Shown: positions 13,195 through 27,115, counted from the first letter of the stretch. The stretch: DNA of 64,000 nucleotides from Auanema rhodensis (GCA_964057225.1 OZ059895.1:9858001-9922000), one strand, 5' to 3'. A program made the numbers and translations. The notes: generated from the sequence alone by a model not told the origin.

Positions 13195-13593
13195 TTTTCA
13201 ATTTTCAAGCAGTTTTACTTAAATAGCTCAACCAAAGGAGAGCAAATTATCTTCAATCTTATTTCTATATTACAGTTATAAACCAGTAGTTGTTGAACCT
13301 TCATCTTAACTTTACTGTTTCTATCTCTTTCCTATCAAAACATCATTGTTTAAACACTATACAACTGTGAAACCTTTTTTAATTTATTGTGTTTGGAGCT
13401 CATAAGATTTGATATCATTGAGGGATCCAGATGAAACGTGGAAAATTACATAACTAACATGAAATTGGAAAAAAAACTATAACGAGGATAAGTAGGTAAA
13501 CCATTGAATATCAGATATTTTCGCTTACGACCATACCACGTTACAAGTACGCCATACAGCTGATTTTCAATTTTATCTCTTCCGTAACAAATG
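13195..13593. repeat. 399-bp monomer, first of a doublet
   Basis: The monomer carries aaaacatcattg in place of aaaacaaacattg, making it one base short. It is followed directly by a second 399-bp monomer with the same class markers (tatctctttcc, tcataagatttg, acgttacaag, aacaaatg). Elsewhere the 399-bp monomers stand singly, at about 2,945, 4,144, 5,744, 6,942, 12,142, 15,740 and 18,939. Confidence 0.85.
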
Positions 13594-13992
13594 TTTTCAA
13601 TTTTCAAGCACTTTTACTTAGATAGCTCAACCAAAGGAAAGCAAATTATCTTCAATTTTATTTCTATATTACAGTTATAAACCAGTAGTTGTTGAACCTT
13701 CATCTTAACTTTACTGTTTCTATCTCTTTCCTATCAAAACATCATTGTTTAAACACTATACAACTGTGAAACCTTTTTTAATTTATTGTGTTTGGAGCTC
13801 ATAAGATTTGATATCATTGAGGGATCCAGATGAAACGTGGAAAATTACATAACTAACATGAAATTGGAAAAAAAACTATAACGAGGATAAGTAGGTAAAC
13901 CATTGAATATCAGATATTTTCGCTTACGACCATACCACGTTACAAGTACGCCATACAGCTGATTTTCAATTTTATCTCTTCCGTAACAAATG
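13594..13992. repeat. 399-bp monomer, second of a doublet
   Basis: From the middle onward it matches the preceding monomer base for base as far as I can see. Its first third is chimeric: it starts as the cacttttacttagatag and ggaaagc class, then switches to gtagttgttgaacc near 13,685. This is the likely join of a one-monomer duplication and the start of the 1,999-bp unit. Confidence 0.8.
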
Positions 13993-15688
13993 TTTTCAAT
14001 TTTCAAGCACTTTTACTTAGATAGCTCAACCAAAGGAAAGCAAATTATCTTCAATTTTATTTCTATATTACAGTTATAAACCAGTAGATAATGAACCTTC
14101 ATCTTGACTTTACTGTTTCTATCCATTTCCTATCGAAACAAACATTGTTTAAACACTATACAACTGTGAAACCTTTTTTAATTTATTGTATTTGGAGCTC
14201 ATAATATTTGATATCATCGAGGGATCCAGATGGAAGGTGGAAAATTACATAACTAACATGAAATTGGAAAAATAACTATAACGGGGATAAGTATGTTAAC
14301 GATTGAATATCAGATATTTTCGCTTACGACCATACCACGTTGAAATTACGCCATACAGCTGATTTTCAATTTTATCTCTTCCGTAACATATGTTTTCAAT
14401 TTTCAAGCAGTTTTACTTAAATAGCTCAACCAAAGGAGAGCAAATTATCTTCAATCTTATTTCTATATTACAGTTATAAACCAGTAGTTGTTGAACCTTC
14501 ATCTTAACTTTACTGTTTCTATCTATTTCCTATCAAAACAAACATTGTTTAAACACTATACAACTGTGAAACCTTTTTTAATTTATTGTATTTGGAGCTC
14601 ATAATATTTGATATCATCGAGGGATCCAGATGGAAGGTGGAAAATTACATAACTAACATGAAATTGGAAAAAAAAGTATAACAAGGAGAAGTATGTTAAC
14701 GATTGAATATCAGATATTTTCGCTTACGACCATACCACGATGAAAGTACGCCATACAGCTGATTTTCAATTTTATCTCTTCCGTAACATATGTTTTCAAT
14801 TTTCAAGCACTTTTACTCAGATAGCTCAACCAAAGGAAAGCAAATTATCTTCAATTTTATTTCTATATTACAGTTATAAACCAAAAGATAATGAACCTTC
14901 ATCTTGACTTTACTGTTTCTATCCATTTCCTATCGAAACAAACATTGTTTAAACACTATGCAACTATGAAACCTTTTTTAATTTTTTGTATTTGGAGCTC
15001 ATAAAATTTGATATCATTGAGGGATCCAGATGAAACGTGGAAAATTACATAACTAACATGAAATTGGAAAAAAAACTATAACGAGGATAAGTATGTTAAC
15101 GATTGAATATCAGATATTTTCGCTTACGACCATACCACGTTGAAATTACGCCATACAGCTGATTTTCAATTTTATCTCTTCCGTAACATATGTTTTCAAT
15201 TTTCAAGCAGTTTTACTTAAATAGCTCAACCGAAAGAGAGCAAATTATCTTCAATCTTATTTCTATATTACAGTTATAAACCAGTAGTTGTTGAACCTTT
15301 ATCTTAACTTTACTGTTTCTATCTATTTCCTATCAAAACAAACATTGTTTAAACACTATACAACTGTGAAACCTTTTTTAATTTATTGTATTTGGAGCTC
15401 ATAATATTTGATATCATCGAGGGATCCAGATGGAAGGTGGAAAATTACATAACTAACATGAAATTGGAAAAAAAACTATAACGAGGATAAGTATGTTAAC
15501 GATTGAATATCAGATATTTTCGCTTACGACCATACCACGTTGAAATTACGCCATACAGCTGATTTTCAATTTTATCTCTTCCGTAACATATGTTTTCAAT
15601 TTTCAAGCAGTTTCACTTAAATAGCTCAACCAAAGGAGAGCAAATTATCTTCAATCTTATTTCTATATAACAGTTATAAACCAGTAGT
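13690..15688. repeat. 5-monomer unit, 1,999 bp, copy 1
   Basis: It matches 15,689-17,217 at a lag of 1,999 bp (five monomers, one being 399 bp). Markers in both copies include tatctctttcc plus aacatcattg, ccagtagataatg, gaaaaataactataacgggg, and taattttttg (about 14,980 and 16,979). Its first 1.65 kb also matches about 6,892-8,537 at a lag of 6,798 bp, including the private gaacctttatc (8,495 and 15,293). It is therefore likely derived from the second 7-monomer unit. Confidence 0.83.
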
Positions 15689-17217
15689 TGTTGAACCTTC
15701 ATCTTAACTTTACTGTTTCTATCTCTTTCCTATCAAAACATCATTGTTTAAACACTATACAACTGTGAAACCTTTTTTAATTTATTGTGTTTGGAGCTCA
15801 TAAGATTTGATATCATTGAGGGATCCAGATGAAACGTGGAAAATTACATAACTAACATGAAATTGGAAAAAAAACTATAACGAGGATAAGTAGGTAAACC
15901 ATTGAATATCAGATATTTTCGCTTACGACCATACCACGTTACAAGTACGCCATACAGCTGATTTTCAATTTTATCTCTTCCGTAACAAATGTTTTCAATT
16001 TTCAAGCACTTTTACTTAGATAGCTCAACCAAAGGAAAGCAAATTATCTTCAATTTTATTTCTATATTACAGTTATAAACCAGTAGATAATGAACCTTCA
16101 TCTTGACTTTACTGTTTCTATCCATTTCCTATCGAAACAAACATTGTTTAAACACTATACAACTGTGAAACCTTTTTTAATTTATTGTATTTGGAGCTCA
16201 TAATATTTGATATCATCGAGGGATCCAGATGGAAGGTGGAAAATTACATAACTAACATGAAATTGGAAAAATAACTATAACGGGGATAAGTATGTTAACG
16301 ATTGAATATCAGATATTTTCGCTTACGACCATACCACGTTGAAATTACGCCATACAGCTGATTTTCAATTTTATCTCTTCCGTAACATATGTTTTCAATT
16401 TTCAAGCAGTTTTACTTAAATAGCTCAACCAAAGGAGAGCAAATTATCTTCAATCTTATTTCTATATTACAGTTATAAACCAGTAGTTGTTGAACCTTCA
16501 TCTTAACTTTACTGTTTCTATCTATTTCCTATCAAAACAAACATTGTTTAAACACTATACAACTGTGAAACCTTTTTTAATTTATTGTATTTGGAGCTCA
16601 TAATATTTGATATCATCGAGGGATCCAGATGGAAGGTGGAAAATTACATAACTAACATGAAATTGGAAAAAAAAGTATAACAAGGAGAAGTATGTTAACG
16701 ATTGAATATCAGATATTTTCGCTTACGACCATACCACGATGAAAGTACGCCATACAGCTGATTTTCAATTTTATCTCTTCCGTAACATATGTTTTCAATT
16801 TTCAAGCACTTTTACTCAGATAGCTCAACCAAAGGAAAGCAAATTATCTTCAATTTTATTTCTATATTACAGTTATAAACCAAAAGATAATGAACCTTCA
16901 TCTTGACTTTACTGTTTCTATCCATTTCCTATCGAAACAAACATTGTTTAAACACTATGCAACTATGAAACCTTTTTTAATTTTTTGTATTTGGAGCTCA
17001 TAAAATTTGATATCATTGAGGGATCCAGATGAAACGTGGAAAATTACATAACTAACATGAAATTGGAAAAAAAACTATAACGAGGATAAGTATGTTAACG
17101 ATTGAATATCAGATATTTTCGCTTACGACCATACCACGTTGAAATTACGCCATACAGCTGATTTTCAATTTTATCTCTTCCGTAACATATGTTTTCAATT
17201 TTCAAGCAGTTTTACTT
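15689..17217. repeat. 5-monomer unit, incomplete copy 2
   Basis: This copy follows the 1,999-bp unit in register until about 17,217. There this line reads ccaaaggagag where copy 1 reads ccgaaagagag. A further partial copy of the same start, lagging by 3,199 bp, occupies about 18,850-19,760 and carries a private gaaaataagtagg near 19,081. Confidence 0.82.
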
Positions 17218-17591
17218 AAATAGCTCAACCAAAGGAGAGCAAATTATCTTCAATCTTATTTCTATATTACAGTTATAAACCAGTAGTTGTTGAACCTTCA
17301 TCTTAACTTTACTGTTTCTATCTATTTCCTATCAAAACAAACATTGTTTAAACACTATACAACTGTGAAACCTTTTTTAATTTATTGTATTTGGAGCTCA
17401 TAATATTTGATATCATCGAGGGATCCAGATGGCAGGTGGAAAATTACATAACTAACATGAAATTGGAAAAAAAAGTATAACAAGGAGAAGTATGTTAACG
17501 ATTGAATATCAGATATTTTTGCTTACGACCATACCACGATGAAAGTACGCCATACAGCTGATTTTCAATTTTATCTCTTCCGTAACATATG
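17192..17591. repeat. Full-length monomer with the ggcagg marker
   Basis: This 400-bp monomer reads agatggcaggtgg, a variant I otherwise find only in the eleven 375-bp monomers. It keeps the 25 bases those have lost, reading gaaccttcatcttaac. In the remaining diagnostic sites it is the same class (tcataatatttg, acaaggagaagtatg, acgatgaaag). It also has a private tatttttgctt. It is the best candidate here for the state before the deletion. Confidence 0.82.
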
Positions 17592-18591
17592 TTTTCAATT
17601 TTCAAGCACTTTTACTCAGATAGCTCAACCAAAGGAAAGCAAATTATCTTCAATTTTATTTCTATAATACAGTTATAAACCAAAAGATAATGAACCTTCA
17701 TCTTGACTTTACTGTTTCTATCCATTTTCTATCGAAACAAACATTGTTCAAACACTATGCAACTATGAAACCTTTTTTACTTTATTGTATTTGGAGCTCA
17801 TAAAATTTGATATCATTGAGGGATCCAGATGAAACGTGGAAAATAACATAACTAACATGAAATTGGAAAAAAAAGTATAACGAGGATAAGTAGGTAAACC
17901 ATTGAATATCAGATATTTTCGCTCACGACCATACCACGTTGAAAGTACGCCATACAGCTGATTTTCAATTTTATCTCTTCCGTAACATATGTTTTCAATT
18001 TTCAAGCAGTTTTACTTAAATAGCTCAACCAAAGGAGAACAAATTATCTTCAATCTTATTTCTATATTACAGTTATAAACCAGTAGTTGTTGAACCTTCA
18101 TCTTAACTTTACTGTTTCTATCTATTTCCTATCAAAACAAACATCGTTTAAACACTATACAACTGTGAAACCTTTTTTAATTTATTGTATTTGGAGCTCA
18201 TAATATTTGATATCATCGAGGGATCCAGATGGAAGGTGGAAAATTACATAACTAACATGAAATTGGAAAAAAAAGTATAACAAGGAGAAGTATGTTAACG
18301 ATTGAATATCAGATATTTTCGCTTACGACCATACCACGATGAAAGTACGCCATACAGCTGATTTTCAATTTTATCTCTTCCGTAACATATGTTTTCAATT
18401 TTCAAGCAGTTTCACTTAAATAGCTCAACCAAAGGAGAACAAATTATCTTCAATCTTATTTCTATATTACAGTTATAAACCAAAAGATAATGAACCTTCA
18501 TCTTGACTTTACTGTTTCTATCCATTTCCTATCGAAACAAACATTGTTTAAACACTATGCAACTATGAAACCTTTTTTAATTTTTTGTATT

Positions 18592-18800
18592 TGGAGCTCA
18601 TAAAATTTGATATCATCGAGGGATCCAGATGGAAGGTGGAAAATTACATAACTAACATGAAATTGGAAAAAAAACTATAACGGGGATAAGTATGTTAACG
18701 ATTGAATATCAGATATTTTCGCTTACGACTATATCACGTTGAAAGTATGCCATACAGCTGATTTTCAATTTTATCTCTTCCGTAACATATGTTTTCAATT
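18592..18800. repeat. Monomer stretch with an intermediate haplotype
   Basis: The common second-half sequence is cttacgaccataccacg with agtacgcc. A later class reads cttatcgctatatcacg with agtatgcc. Near 18,721 this copy reads cttacgactatatcacg with agtatgcc, which has part of the changes. It lies shortly before the region where the later class becomes common (from about 20,320), although that class also appears at about 740 and 9,928. Confidence 0.7.
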
Positions 18801-20790
18801 TTCAAGCAGTTTCACTTAAATAGCTCAACCAAAGGAGAGCAAATTATCTTCAATCTTATTTCTATATAACAGTTATAAACCAGTAGTTGTTGAACCTTCA
18901 TCTTAACTTTACTGTTTCTATCTCTTTCCTATCAAAACATCATTGTTTAAACACTATACAACTGTGAAACCTTTTTTAATTTATTGTGTTTGGAGCTCAT
19001 AAGATTTGATATCATTGAGGGATCCAGATGAAACGTGGAAAATTACATAACTAACATGAAATTGGAAAAAAAACTATAACGAAAATAAGTAGGTAAACCA
19101 TTGAATATCAGATATTTTCGCTTACGACCATACCACGTTACAAGTACGCCATACAGCTGATTTTCAATTTTATCTCTTCCGTAACAAATGTTTTCAATTT
19201 TCAAGCACTTTTACTTAGATAGCTCAACCAAAGGAAAGCAAATTATCTTCAATTTTATTTCTATATTACAGTTATAAACCAGTAGATAATGAACCTTCAT
19301 CTTGACTTTACTGTTTCTATCCATTTCCTATCGAAACAAACATTGTTTAAACACTATACAACTGTGAAACCTTTTTTAATTTATTGTATTTGGAGCTCAT
19401 AATATTTGATATCATCGAGGGATCCAGATGGAAGGTGGAAAATTACATAACTAACATGAAATTGGAAAAATAACTATAACGGGGATAAGTATGTTAACGA
19501 TTGAATATCAGATATTTTCGCTTACGACCATACCACGTTGAAATTACGCCATACAGCTGATTTTCAATTTTATCTCTTCCGTAACATATGTTTTCAATTT
19601 TCAAGCAGTTTTACTTAAATAGCTCAACCAAAGGAGAGCAAATTATCTTCAATCTTATTTCTATATTACAGTTATAAACCAGTAGTTGTTGAACCTTCAT
19701 CTTAACTTTACTGTTTCTATCTATTTCCTATCAAAACAAACATTGTTTAAACACTATACAACTGTAAAACCTTTTTTAATTTATTGTATTTGAAGCTCAT
19801 AAGATTTGATATCATCGAGGGATCCAGATGGAAGGTGGAAAATTACATAACTAACATGAAATTGGAAAAAAAACCATAACGAGGATAAGTAGGTAAACCA
19901 TTGAATATCAGATATTTTCGCTTACGACCATACCACGATGAAAGTACGCCATACAGCTGATTTTCAATTTTATCTCTTCCGTAACATATGTTTTCAATTT
20001 TCAAGCACTTTTACTCAGATAGCTCAACCAAAGGAAAGCAAATTATCTTCAATTTTATTTCTATATTACAGTTATAAACCAAAAGATAATGAACCTTCAT
20101 CTTGACTTTACTGTTTCTATCCATTTCCTATCGAAACAAACATTGTTTAAACACTATGCAACTATGAAACCTTTTTTAATTTATTGTATTTGGAGCTCAT
20201 AAGAATTGATATCATTGAGGGATCCAGATGAAACGTGGAAAATTACATAACTAACATGAAATTGGAAAAAAAACTATAACGGGGATAAGTATGTTAACGA
20301 TTGAATATCAGATATTTTCGCTTATCGCTATATCACGTTGAAAGTATGCCATACAGCTGATTTTCAATTTTATCTCTTCCGTAACATATGTTTTCAATTT
20401 TCAAGCAGTTTCACTTAAATAGCTCAACCAAAGGAGAGCAAATTATCTTCAATCTTATTTCTATATTACAGTTATAAACCAGTAGTTGTTGAACCTTCAT
20501 CTTAACTTTACTGTTTCTATCTATTTCCTATCGAAACAAACATTGTTCAAACACTATGCAACTATGAAACCTTTGTTAATTTATTGTATTTGGAGCTCAT
20601 AAAATTTGATATCATTGAGGGATCCAGATGAAACGTGGAAAATAACATAACTAACATGGAATTGGAAAAAAAAGTATAACGAGGATAAGTAGGTAAACCA
20701 TTGAATATCAGATATTTTCGCTCACGACCATACCACGTTGAAAGTACGCCATACAGCTGATTTTCAATTTTATCTCTTCCGTAACATATG

Positions 20791-21165
20791 TTTTCAATTT
20801 TCAAGCAGTTTTACTTAAATAGCTCAACCAAAGGAGAGCAAATTATCTTCAATCTTATTTCTATATTACAGTTATAAACCAGTAGTTGTTGAACCTTATT
20901 TCCTATCAAAACAAACATTGTTTAAACACTATACAACTGTGAAACCTTTTTTAATTTATTGTATTTGGAGCTCATAATATTTGATATCATCGAGGGATCC
21001 AGATGGCAGGTGGAAAATTACATAACTAACATGAAATTGGAAAAAAAAGTATAACAAGGAGAAGTATGTTAACGATTGAATATCAGATATTTTCGCTTAC
21101 GACCATACCACGATGAAAGTACGCCATACAGCTGATTTTCAATTTTATCTCTTCCGTAACATATG
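20791..21165. repeat. 375-bp monomer with 25-bp deletion (type example)
   Basis: Compared with a normal copy, gaacctt is joined directly to atttcctatc. The 25 bases from catcttaac to ctatct are missing, with only about one base of homology at the join. The other ten are at 21,966, 26,741, 28,317, 29,492, 33,467, 47,444, 48,619, 58,196, 59,772 and 60,947. All eleven share ggcagg and are followed by a ttttcagttttc monomer, so they descend from one event. Confidence 0.9.
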
Positions 21166-21965
21166 TTTTCAGTTTTCAAGCAGTTTTACTTAAATAGCTC
21201 AACCAAAGGAGAGCAAATTATCTTCAATCTTATTTCTATATTACAGTTATAAACCAGTAGTTGTTGAACCTTCATCTTAACTTTACTGTTTCTATCTATT
21301 TCCTATCAAAACAAACATTGTTTAAACACTATACAACTGTGAAACCTTTTTTAATTTATTGTATTTGGAGCTCATAATATTTGATATCATCGAGGGATCC
21401 AGATGGAAGGTGGAAAATTACATAACTAACATGAAATTGGAAAAAAAAGTATAACAAGGAGAAGTATGTTAACGATTGAATATCAGATATTTTCGCTTAC
21501 GACCATACCACGATGAAAGTACGCCATACAGCTGATTTTCAATTTTATCTCTTCCGTAACATATGTTTTCAGTTTTCAAGCAGTTTTACTTAAATAGCTC
21601 AACCAAAGGAGAGCAAATTATCTTCAATCTTATTTCTATATTACAGTTATAAACCAGTAGTTGTTGAACCTTCATCTTAACTTTACTGTTTCTATCTATT
21701 TCCTATCGAAACAAACATTGTTCAAACACTATGCAACTATGAAACCTTTTTTAATTTATTGTATTTGGAGCTCATAAAATTTGATATCATTGAGGGATCC
21801 AGATGAAACGTGGAAAATAACATAACTAACATGGAATTGGAAAAAAAAGTATAACGAGGATAAGTAGGTAAACCATTGAATATCAGATATTTTCGCTCAC
21901 GACCATACCACGTTGAAAGTACGCCATACAGCTGATTTTCAATTTTATCTCTTCCGTAACATATG
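20791..21965. repeat. 1,175-bp unit A, block 1
   Basis: The unit is one 375-bp monomer (20,791-21,165) followed by two 400-bp monomers. Type A is recognised by acaactgtgaaacc in the second monomer; type B has acaactgtaaaacc there. The second monomer starts ttttcagttttcaag, a variant that always follows a 375-bp monomer in this window. Confidence 0.88.
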
Positions 21966-23140
21966 TTTTCAATTTTCAAGCAGTTTTACTTAAATAGCTC
22001 AACCAAAGGAGAGCAAATTATCTTCAATCTTATTTCTATATTACAGTTATAAACCAGTAGTTGTTGAACCTTATTTCCTATCAAAACAAACATTGTTTAA
22101 ACACTATACAACTGTGAAACCTTTTTTAATTTATTGTATTTGGAGCTCATAATATTTGATATCATCGAGGGATCCAGATGGCAGGTGGAAAATTACATAA
22201 CTAACATGAAATTGGAAAAAAAAGTATAACAAGGAGAAGTATGTTAACGATTGAATATCAGATATTTTCGCTTACGACCATACCACGATGAAAGTACGCC
22301 ATACAGCTGATTTTCAATTTTATCTCTTCCGTAACATATGTTTTCAGTTTTCAAGCAGTTTTACTTAAATAGCTCAACCAAAGGAGAGCAAATTATCTTC
22401 AATCTTATTTCTATATTACAGTTATAAACCAGTAGTTGTTGAACCTTCATCTTAACTTTACTGTTTCTATCTATTTCCTATCAAAACAAACATTGTTTAA
22501 ACACTATACAACTGTAAAACCTTTTTTAATTTATTGTATTTGGAGCTCATAATATTTGATATCATCGAGGGATCCAGATGGAAGGTGGAAAATTACATAA
22601 CTAACATGAAATTGGAAAAAAAAGTATAACAAGGAGAAGTATGTTAACGATTGAATATCAGATATTTTCGCTTACGACCATACCACGATGAAAGTACGCC
22701 ATACAGCTGATTTTCAATTTTATCTCTTCCGTAACATATGTTTTCAATTTTCAAGCAGTTTCACTTAAATAGCTCAACCAAAGGAGAGTAAATTATCTTC
22801 AATCTTATTTCTATATTACAGTTATGAACCAGTAGTTGTTGAACCTTCATCTTAACTTTACTGTTTCTATCTATTTCCTATCGAAACAAACATTGTTCAA
22901 ACACTATGCAACTATGAAACCTTTTTTAATTTATTGTATTTGGAGCTCATAAAATTTGATATCATTGAGGGATCCAGATGAAACGTGGAAAATAACATAA
23001 CTAACATGGAATTGGAAAAAAAAGTATAACGAGGATAAGTAGGTAAACCATTGAATATCAGATATTTTCGCTCACGACCATACCACGTTGAAAGTACGCC
23101 ATACAGCTGATTTTCAATTTTATCTCTTCCGTAACATATG
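21966..23140. repeat. 1,175-bp unit B, block 1
   Basis: The unit has the same design as unit A: a 375-bp monomer (21,966-22,340) and two 400-bp monomers, with the B marker acaactgtaaaacc near 22,510. The third monomer begins cagtttcacttaaat instead of cagttttactt. A followed by B recurs at 28.3, 47.4 and 59.8 kb. Confidence 0.88.
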
Positions 23141-26100
23141 TTTTCAATTTTCAAGCAGTTTTACTTAAATAGCTCAACCAAAGGAGAGCAAACTATCTTC
23201 AATCTTATTTCTATATTACAGTTATAAACCAGTAGTTGTTAAACCTTCATCTTAACTTCACTGTTTCTATCTATTTCCTATCAAAACAAACATTGTTTAA
23301 ACACTATGCAACTATGAAACCTTTTTTAATTTATTGTATTTGGAGCTCATTAGAGTTGATATCATCGAGGGATCCAGATGGAAGGTGGAAAATTACATAA
23401 CTAACATGAAATTGGAAAAAAAACTATAACGGGGATAAGTAGGTAAACCATTGAAAATCAGATATTTTCGCTTACGACCATACCACGTTGAAAGTACGCC
23501 ATACAGCTGATTTTCAATTTTATCTCTTCCGTAACATATGTTTTCAAATTTCAAGCAGTTTTACTTAAATAGCTCAACCAAAGGAGAGCAAATTATCTTC
23601 AATCTTATTTCTATATTACAGTTATAAACCAGTAGTTGTTGAACCTTCATCTTAACTTTACTGTTTCTATCTATTTCCTATCAAAACAAACATTGTTTAA
23701 ACACTATGCAACTATGAAACCTTTTTTAATTTATTGTATTTGGAGCTCATAAGAGTTGATATCATCGAGGGATCCAGATGGAAGGTGGAAAATTACATAA
23801 CTAACATGAAATTGGAAAAATAACTATAACGGGGATAAGTATGTTAACGATTGAATATCAGATATTTTCGCTTATCGCTATATCACGTTGAAAGTATGCC
23901 ATACAGCTAATTTTCAATTTTATCTCTTCCGTAACATATGTTTTCAATTTTCAAGCAGTTTTACTTAAATAGCTCAACCAAAGGAGAGCAAATTATCTTC
24001 AATCTTATTTCTATATTACAGTTATAAACCAGTAGTTGTTGAACCTTCATCTTAACTTTACTGTTTCTATCTATTTCCTATCAAAACAAACATTGTTTAA
24101 ACACTATACAACTATGAAACCTTTTTTAATTTATTGTATTTGGAGCTCATAAGAGTTGATATCATCGAGGGATCCAGATGGAAGGTGGAAAATTACATAA
24201 CTAACATGAAATTGGAAAAATAACTATAACGGGGATAAGTATGTTAACGATTGAATATCAGATATTTTCGCTTACGACCATACCACGTTGAAATTACGCC
24301 ATACAGCTGATTTTCAATTTTATCTCTTCCGTAACATATGTTTTCAATTTTCAAGCACTTTTACTCAGATAGCTCAACCAAAGGAAAGCAAATTATCTTC
24401 AATTTTATTTCTATATTACAGTTATAAACCAAAAGATAATGAACCTTCATCTTGACTTTAGTGTTTCTATCCATTTCCTATCGAAACAAACATTGTTTAA
24501 ACACTATGCAACTATGAAACATTTTTTAATTTATTATATTTGGAGCTCATAAGAATTGATATCATTGAGGGATCCAGATGAAACGTGGAAAATTACATAA
24601 CTAACATGAAATTGGAAAAAAAACTATAACGGGGATAAGTATGTTAACGATTGAATATCAGATATTTTCGCTTATCGCTATATCACGTTGAAAGTATGCC
24701 ATACAGCTGATTTTCAATTTTATCTCTTCCGTAACATATGTTTTCAATTTTCAAGCACTTTTACTCAGATAGCTCAACCAAAGGAAAGCAAATTATCTTC
24801 AATTTTATTTCTATATTACAGTTATAAACCAAAAGATAATGAACCTTCATCTTGACTTTAGTGTTTCTATCCATTTCCTATCGAAACAAACATTGTTTAA
24901 ACACTATGCAACTATGAAACATTTTTTAATTTATTGTATTTGGAGCTCATAAGAGTTGATATCATCGAGGGATCCAGATGGAAGGTGGAAAATTACATAA
25001 CTAACATGAAATTGGAAAAAAAAGTATAACGAGGATAAGTAGGTAAACCATTGAATATCAGATATTTTCGCTCACGACCATACCACGTTGAAAGTACGCC
25101 ATACAGCTGATTTTCAATTTTATCTCTTCCGTAACATATGTTTTCAATTTTCAAGCAGTTTCACTTAAATAGCTCAACCAAAGGAGAGCAAATTATCTTC
25201 AATCTTATTTCTATATTACAGTTATAAACCAGTAGTTGTTGAACCTTCATCTTAACTTTACTGTTTCTATCTATTTCCTATCGAAACAAACATTGTTCAA
25301 ACACTATGCAACTATGAAACCTTTTTTAATTTATTGTATTTGGAGCTCATAAAATTTGATATCATTGAGGGATCCAGATGAAACGTGGAAAATTACATAA
25401 CTAACATGAAATTGGAAAAAAAACTATAACGGGGATAAGTAGGTAAACCATTGAATATCAGATAATTTCGCTTACGACCATACCACGTTGAAAGTACGCC
25501 ATACAGCTGATTTTCAATTTTATCTCTTCCGTAACATATGTTTTCAATTTTCAAGCACTTTTACTCAGATAGCTCAACCAAAGGAAAGCAAATTATCTTT
25601 AATTTTATTTCTATATTACAGTTATAAACCAAAAGATAATGAACCTTCATCTTGACTTTACTGTTTCTATCCATTTCCTATCGAAACAAACATTGTTTAA
25701 ACACTATGCAACTATGAAACCTTTTTTAATTTATTGTATTTGGAGCTCATAAGATTTGATATCATTGAGGGATCCAGATGAAACGTGAAAAATTACATAA
25801 CTAACATGAAATTGGAAAAAAAACCATAACGAGGATAAGTAGGTAAACCATTGAATATCAGATATTTTCGCTCACGACCATACCACGTTGAAAGTACGCC
25901 ATACAGCTGATTTTCAATTTTATCTCTTCCGTAACATATGTTTTCAATTTTCAAGCACTTTTACTCAGATAGCTCAACCAAAGGAAAGCAAATTATCTTC
26001 AATTTTATTTCTATATTACAGTTATAAACCAAAAGATAATGAACCTTCATCTTGACTTTACTGTTTCTATCCATTTCCTATCGAAACAAACATTGTTTAA

Positions 26101-26740
26101 ACACTATGCAACTATGAAACCTTTTTTAATTTATTGTATTTGGAGCTCATAAGAATTGATATCATTGAGGGATCCAGATGAAACGTGGAAAATTACATAA
26201 CTAACATGAAATTGGAAAAAAAACTATAACGGGGATAAGTATGTTAACGATTGAATATCAGATATTTTCGCTTATCGCTATATCACGTTGAAAGTATGCC
26301 ATACAGCTGATTTTCAATTTTATCTCTTCCGTAACATATGTTTTCAATTTTCAAGCAGTTTCACTTAAATAGCTCAACCAAAGGAGAGCAAATTATCTTC
26401 AATCTTATTTCTATATTACAGTTATAAACCAGTAGTTGTTGAACCTTCATCTTAACTTTACTGTTTCTATCTATTTCCTATCGAAACAAACATTGTTCAA
26501 ACACTATGCAACTATGAAACCTTTGTTAATTTATTGTATTTGGAGCTCATAAAATTTGATATCATTGAGGGATCCAGATGAAACGTGGAAAATAACATAA
26601 CTAACATGGAATTGGAAAAAAAAGTATAACGAGGATAAGTAGGTAAACCATTGAATATCAGATATTTTCGCTCACGACCATACCACGTTGAAAGTACGCC
26701 ATACAGCTGATTTTCAATTTTATCTCTTCCGTAACATATG

Positions 26741-27115
26741 TTTTCAATTTTCAAGCAGTTTTACTTAAATAGCTCAACCAAAGGAGAGCAAATTATCTTC
26801 AATCTTATTTCTATATTACAGTTATAAACCAGTAGTTGTTGAACCTTATTTCCTATCAAAACAAACATTGTTTAAACACTATACAACTGTGAAACCTTTT
26901 TTAATTTATTGTATTTGGAGCTCATAATATTTGATATCATCGAGGGATCCAGATGGCAGGTGGAAAATTACATAACTAACATGAAATTGGAAAAAAAAGT
27001 ATAACAAGGAGAAGTATGTTAACGATTGAATATCAGATATTTTCGCTTACGACCATACCACGATGAAAGTACGCCATACAGCTGATTTTCAATTTTATCT
27101 CTTCCGTAACATATG
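26741..27115. repeat. 375-bp deleted monomer, solitary A-type head
   Basis: The monomer lacks 25 bp (gaacctt joins atttcctatc directly) and carries ggcagg. It is followed by an A-type 400-bp monomer. It then leaves the 1,175-bp pattern near 27,590 and joins a gtaggtaatgaaacc monomer. The next 375-bp monomer comes 1,576 bp later. Confidence 0.87.

Larger units (their letters stand above)
20223..24757. repeat. A-B block 1, copied at 59,204-63,738
   Basis: This block contains the A and B 1,175-bp units and then about 1.6 kb of ordinary monomers. It matches 59,204-63,738 at a lag of 38,981 bp and 46,876-51,410 at a lag of 26,653 bp. Private changes of this copy include gagtaaatt (about 22,790), gttatgaacc (about 22,825), gttaaacc (about 23,240) and agctaattttc (about 23,908). 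The order of monomer classes is the same in all three places. Confidence 0.87.
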
